This document shows positions 4,529-7,864 of a DNA stretch of 7,864 nt, piece after piece. A program made the translations under genes and the position numbers. This stretch comes from Arthrobacter sp. (GTDB taxonomy: Bacteria; Actinomycetota; Actinomycetes; Actinomycetales; Micrococcaceae), in contig JAGLBH010000018.1 in assembly GCA_018260285.1 (NCBI GenBank), forward strand, positions 10,638 through 18,501, given 5' to 3'. Each line of letters starts with the position of its first letter. The first letter of the stretch is position 1. Below the pieces are notes generated by a model. That model was not told the origin of the DNA, made no database searches, and saw nothing but the letters and a program-made list of their open reading frames with translations.

Positions 4529-6022
4529 TTAGGATTTTTTCTGATCAGAACTATAGTAATAATCCTTGCCGTAATAACCGTACCTGTTTGCATCTGCACC
4601 CTTGATAGGAACTCGGTTGATAACAAGACCAAGAATGTTGGCATCAACACGCTGCAGTTTGGCCAGAGCTGAGTCGAGCTCATCGACTGTCGTGGTTCCA
4701 GCCCTAACTGCAACAACAATTCCATCAACCCGTGTAGACAGAACGGCAGCATCTGTAACCGGAAGGATAGGAGGCGCATCAATAATGACAAATGCTTTAT
4801 CTGCTACAGAATCGATAAGGCGGGCCATCGCATCAGAGCCGAGAAGTTCCGAAGGATTTGGAGGAAGGCGACCTGCCCCAATCACACCCAGATTTTCTTC
4901 TTCTGACCAGACCTGAAGAACTTCATCATAGCTAGCCTCACCCGTCAGGATATTAGTAACCCCAACGCCTTCTACCATGTTGAAAGTCTTTGTAACTACG
5001 GGACGACGGAGATCACAGTCAATAAGCACAACTGGCTGACCAGTTTGAGCAATCGTAGCCGCAAGGTTCGAACTGATCGTCGATTTACCTTCACCAGGAA
5101 TAGAACTAGTAAGAAGTATCACTCGCGGAGGATGGTCAACACTGGTATAGGTCAAGTTGGTGCGAAGTTCTCGTATGGATTCTGAGAAGCGGAAATCTTC
5201 AATACCCTGCTTTGCTGAACCAGCGATGAGTGCGCGCTTTTCCTTCAGCCTGCCTTCAAGAGGAATGGTTCCGATAACGGGAACAGCAAAGTTCTGAGTA
5301 AGGGTATCAATAGAGCGAATTCGACGGTCAAGCTGATGCCGTACAAGGGTATAAATTCCAGCGAGTACGAGACCGGCCAGGACACCTACACCCGCCCAGA
5401 GCCGACGATTTGGGCTGGTTGGAGAAGAAGGAAGCTGAGCAGACTCAAGCGAAGTAAGCCGGATGAAGGACGTGCCAACATAGGTTTGATCAGTTGGCTT
5501 CTTGGCAGCGGACGGCGAAGGTGTCTCAAGCTCTGTAACTTTAGCCTGAAGAGCCGCTAGCCAGGCATCGGCAAGTTCACGAGCTGATGTCGGGTCAGAA
5601 GATGTCGCATCAATCGTAAGTTGTGCAGTATTCTCCGGGGTTTGGACAGCGACCATTCCAACTAGGTCATCCGCACTTTTACTGTCAAAGGAACTGACAT
5701 TCTTTTTTGAAAGTATTTTTTTTGCTTCTTCTGCCACTGATCTGGACTTTGCGATCGTAGCGTAACTTGCTGCCTTCGATTTAGCTAAGGAGTCTGCAGT
5801 CAATGCAACGCCGAGCGACTGATCTGAACTGCCCGCAGTGACAACAGCCATTGATGAGGCCTGATAGACCTGCGGTTGGGTCAAAGACAGACCGTAACCA
5901 GTCAGACCTCCGAGAAACATAGCAACGGGAAAGGCCCACCAGTATTTGCGGATAACTCTGAATACATCCCGCAAATCGAACGCTGAATCCTCGCTCGCTG
6001 ATGATGAAGTCGTTTCTTGCAT
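4529..6022 (-). CDS. Fused Wzz chain-length determinant / BY-kinase (polysaccharide co-polymerase tyrosine autokinase)
   Basis: This 497-residue inner-membrane protein would set the chain length and export of a capsular or exopolysaccharide through cycles of tyrosine autophosphorylation. The order is: N-terminal cytoplasmic segment, first membrane helix (about 28-47), extracytoplasmic Wzz region (48-207), second membrane helix (about 208-227) after a Pro-containing stretch, then the kinase domain. The kinase has Walker A SSIPGEGKST (306-315, Lys313), Walker A' VVLIDCDLRRP (331-341), Walker B FVIIDAPP (411-418) and a C-terminal tyrosine cluster RYGYYGKDYYY (480-490, six Tyr), the autophosphorylation site. 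All expected BY-kinase motifs are present. The ATG at 6020-6022 has AAGGA only 3 bases upstream, closer than usual. The gene is last in the visible operon; no partner phosphatase (CpsB/Wzb type) is in the window. A stretch near residues 100-110 is notably AT-rich (5701-5760 is 37% G+C). Confidence 0.95.
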   Translation of the reverse strand: MQETTSSSASEDSAFDLRDVFRVIRKYWWAFPVAMFLGGLTGYGLSLTQPQVYQASSMAVVTAGSSDQSLGVALTADSLAKSKAASYATIAKSRSVAEEAKKILSKKNVSSFDSKSADDLVGMVAVQTPENTAQLTIDATSSDPTSARELADAWLAALQAKVTELETPSPSAAKKPTDQTYVGTSFIRLTSLESAQLPSSPTSPNRRLWAGVGVLAGLVLAGIYTLVRHQLDRRIRSIDTLTQNFAVPVIGTIPLEGRLKEKRALIAGSAKQGIEDFRFSESIRELRTNLTYTSVDHPPRVILLTSSIPGEGKSTISSNLAATIAQTGQPVVLIDCDLRRPVVTKTFNMVEGVGVTNILTGEASYDEVLQVWSEEENLGVIGAGRLPPNPSELLGSDAMARLIDSVADKAFVIIDAPPILPVTDAAVLSTRVDGIVVAVRAGTTTVDELDSALAKLQRVDANILGLVINRVPIKGADANRYGYYGKDYYYSSDQKKS

Positions 6023-6050
6023 TTTTCCTTCGATCCTGCCGTGCTGACGG

Positions 6051-6128
6051 AGATCCGGTGCAGAGGAGCAACACGGATCTGGGGGTGCAGTTCCAACCTA
6101 CTATATAGGAAACCGCAGAAAAGTTCGA
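6051..6128 (-). promoter_or_regulatory. Possible internal promoter and leader hairpin upstream of the Wzz/BY-kinase gene
   Basis: The 106-base gap before the kinase gene contrasts with the 4-base gap between the two transferases. On the minus strand TATAGT (6105-6100; five of six to TATAAT) lies 17 bases after TCGAAC (6128-6123; three of six to TTGACA), giving a possible start near 6093 just after the upstream gene's stop codon. The resulting leader contains an inverted repeat, AGATCCGGTG (6051-6060) with CACGGATCT (6072-6080), 9 bp with one bulged base, ending about 29 bases before the kinase ATG. No T-run follows it, so attenuation by a simple intrinsic terminator is unlikely. Separate control of the kinase is an inference. 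Confidence 0.35.
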
Positions 6129-7187
6129 CTAGCGTTGGAGAGCCGCCGCGAAGTCAAGAACATCACGAGCCTTCTGTGACCAGCTGTGCCTACGGGCTTC
6201 AATCATACCCTCAACATTCTCCGTCGGAGACTCCATGATAGCAGTTGCGCAGCGAGGAATATCCGAGAAGCTGCGATAGACGTGGACGCCAGGGGCATGA
6301 GCACTGCCTTCATTAACGGAGGAACGAAGAACATACAAGCCTGCAGCTAGATATTCATATAGCTTCATTGGTCCACGTCCCACATTCAAGGGATGATTAT
6401 TGAAAGGGAGCAATCCGATGCGGTACTGGCGAAGAATATTCGGAAGATCCCAGTAGTCCGCCGCCCCTTTAAAGGACAAATTAGACGGAAGAGAAGACTT
6501 ATCAATTTGGATTGACTCAGGACCATAGATATCTACGGGCATATCCGGAAAAGATAAAGCAAGTTTTTTGACAGCTTCAACATCAAAGCGCTCATCCACG
6601 GCCCCAACATAAACTGCTCCTTGACGAAAAGGAACAAGTTTTGCATCGAGAAAATTCTCCAACTGCACGCCATTAGGGACAACGACCTCAGGGCGGAGAG
6701 AGCCCTTAGTGAATTCTGATCGAACTGGCTCAGATGTTGCAACTAAGGCATCTGCTAAATCATTGATCATACTAGCTCTCCGTATAAGCGAAGGCCTCGT
6801 AAATACATCAGTTGGTCTAAATATAAGTGTTGATTCAGTCTGCGCCTTGGTAAAGAGCGCAGGCTGATCGACGAAAATAATATCTGGCTTGATAAAGCCT
6901 ATTCTGCCTAATAATTTCATATACTGTGTGTCAGTCCAGTAAATATCGGAAGGTAAAACAGTTTTCGGAACAAAGTTGACAACACCATCATCGTCCGTAA
7001 AAACACCTCGTTGTGCTTGCTCAACACGTCGTGGTGCCCCCTTATTGGAGATGAAATGGGCATAACTAAGTGGAGTAGATACATGAGCCACACGGTGGCC
7101 CATGGAAGCAACTTCTCGAGATAAATGATGACTTCCAACCACAAATTCGCTGCCCTTAAAGGTGTGACTCAGAAAAAGGATATCCAT
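6129..7187 (-). CDS. GT-B glycosyltransferase (GT4 or GumK/TuaH-like)
   Basis: The product is a 352-residue cytoplasmic or membrane-associated glycosyltransferase, probably adding one sugar to a lipid-linked repeat unit. It opens with MDILFLSHTFKGSEFVVGSH, the first strand and loop of an N-terminal Rossmann domain. A hinge-proximal VVPNGVQLENF (168-178) leads to YVGAVDERFD (193-202), and the donor-site region reads NVGRGPMKLYEYLAAGLYVL (268-287), the PLK/MKLYEYLAAG signature of GumK/TuaH-like and many GT4 enzymes. I chose the ATG at 7185-7187 rather than an upstream TTG at 7233-7235. The ATG fits the family N-terminus, follows the previous gene by 4 bases, and has GGAA 7 bases upstream; the TTG would overlap that gene by 44 bases and has no binding site. 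Donor and acceptor sugars cannot be told. It is co-transcribed with the preceding transferase. Confidence 0.88.
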   Translation of the reverse strand: MDILFLSHTFKGSEFVVGSHHLSREVASMGHRVAHVSTPLSYAHFISNKGAPRRVEQAQRGVFTDDDGVVNFVPKTVLPSDIYWTDTQYMKLLGRIGFIKPDIIFVDQPALFTKAQTESTLIFRPTDVFTRPSLIRRASMINDLADALVATSEPVRSEFTKGSLRPEVVVPNGVQLENFLDAKLVPFRQGAVYVGAVDERFDVEAVKKLALSFPDMPVDIYGPESIQIDKSSLPSNLSFKGAADYWDLPNILRQYRIGLLPFNNHPLNVGRGPMKLYEYLAAGLYVLRSSVNEGSAHAPGVHVYRSFSDIPRCATAIMESPTENVEGMIEARRHSWSQKARDVLDFAAALQR

Positions 7188-7191
7188 GTCT

Positions 7192-7864
7192 TCATTCCGT
7201 TTGTGATAGATGCTTGGCGAAGTAGTCTTGGACAATAGAGGCAGACTGTTCCCATGAAAATTTAGTCTTATCGAAAGATGCTTGGGCTAATGATTCAGAC
7301 TGAATTCCAGCGGAAATAGAATCAATATTTAATGGATCAACGTACACAGCAGAATCTCCGCACACCCATCTGAGTACAGGAATATCAGAGACGATAAGTT
7401 TTGCACCAGATGCAAGTGCCTCTACTGCTGGCAAACCAAAACCCTCATCAAGGGGTGTGAAAACTACTTTATAAGCATTCCGATATAGTATTGCAAGAAT
7501 TTCATCGCTGACGTAACCTAATCGAATAATTGTTTCATCTTCTAAAGTATTATTGTCGTTTGCGAAAACAGAATTATTGCCGCCTCCGCATAGAATAAGA
7601 GGATGATTAACCCGCCATCTTTTGTCTAACGACATATATGCAGATACTAGATTTTTTATATTTTTTCTTGGGTCTAAGCTGGCAACGCTAAGAATGAACG
7701 GCTTCTCAATGAGAAGGAGAATGTCTTTAGAAATATTCTTGCTGTCATTTTTTTGATTAAGGAAAATTTCAGCGGGGGCATTTGGAACTACAGCAGTAGG
7801 GACCTGGATATTGAATTCGTTCTTAATTTCTTCCATCACAGGTTCTGAGACCGCAAAGATTCCC
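7192..7864 (-). CDS. GT4 family glycosyltransferase, C-terminal part (5' end beyond right edge)
   Basis: The last 223 residues of a GT-B fold transferase are visible; the frame is open to the right edge and the start lies outside. The fragment begins with GIFAVSEPVMEEI, the end of the N-terminal domain typical of GT4. It continues with VVPNAP (25-30), the C-terminal domain opening FILSVASLDPRKNIKNLVSAY (56-76), LCGGGNN (91-97), and the donor-binding EX7E motif EGFGLPAVE (E140 and E148), then LIVSDIPVLRWVCGDSAVYVDP (156-177). This pattern is common among mannosyl- and rhamnosyl-transferases of O-antigen, capsule and exopolysaccharide clusters; the sugar cannot be assigned. It is AT-rich (7681-7740 is 38% G+C), poorer in G+C than the kinase gene, which suggests a separate origin. 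The next gene follows after 4 bases. Confidence 0.93.
   Translation of the reverse strand, partial: GIFAVSEPVMEEIKNEFNIQVPTAVVPNAPAEIFLNQKNDSKNISKDILLLIEKPFILSVASLDPRKNIKNLVSAYMSLDKRWRVNHPLILCGGGNNSVFANDNNTLEDETIIRLGYVSDEILAILYRNAYKVVFTPLDEGFGLPAVEALASGAKLIVSDIPVLRWVCGDSAVYVDPLNIDSISAGIQSESLAQASFDKTKFSWEQSASIVQDYFAKHLSQTE

Noticed and set aside
7188..7235. Upstream TTG start adding 16 residues to the second glycosyltransferase
   Set aside because: It overlaps the preceding gene by 44 bases and lacks a binding site. The ATG at 7187 gives the family N-terminus and tight operon spacing.

Overview
The window looks like chromosomal DNA from a GC-rich actinobacterium. An Actinomyces- or Schaalia-like member of Actinomycetaceae is plausible, but that is inference. 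The evidence is the housekeeping trio mfd, pth and an acidic-tailed rplY on one strand, a DUF2505 protein (a mainly actinobacterial family), and strong GC bias in the left half. Composition breaks sharply near position 4000. A 60-base line inside rplY (3781-3840) is 73% G+C by hand count, while lines to the right run about 33-48%.

Left block (1-3867). The 5' end of mfd (transcription-repair coupling factor) leaves the left edge on the minus strand. Two plus-strand genes follow: a DUF2505 protein and a 401-residue protein with an HprK-like P-loop domain and a C-terminal PqqD-like domain. They sit between mfd and the minus-strand rplY-pth pair. pth and mfd are often neighbours in Gram-positive genomes, so the two plus-strand genes look like a cassette placed between them. 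The 400-base gap where the HprK-like gene and pth converge (2268-2667) has no convincing gene. It holds short tandem repeats, a long imperfect inverted repeat, a compact hairpin and a perfect 14-bp inverted repeat with A and T runs, best read as a bidirectional terminator.

Middle gap (3868-4528). The first ~120 bases are the rplY leader with ordinary composition. From about 3998 the DNA becomes AT-rich and almost gene-free. It contains a possible promoter, a 25-codon open frame with a good ribosome binding site, and a perfect 20-bp inverted repeat that forms a textbook bidirectional terminator.

Right block (4529-7864). This is the promoter-distal end of a minus-strand capsule or exopolysaccharide operon. 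In transcription order it carries a GT4 glycosyltransferase (5' end outside the window), a second GT-B glycosyltransferase 4 bases later, a 106-base leader with a possible promoter and hairpin, and a fused Wzz/BY-kinase that would control polymer chain length and export. The two transferases would assemble the repeat unit and the kinase would regulate polymerisation. Low and uneven G+C suggests the cluster was acquired horizontally and is itself mosaic.

No CRISPR array, tRNA, rRNA, transposase or complete mobile element was seen. The least explained parts are the HprK-PqqD protein without peptide-maturation partners, the structured gap 2268-2667, and the possible small transcript at about 4180-4430.
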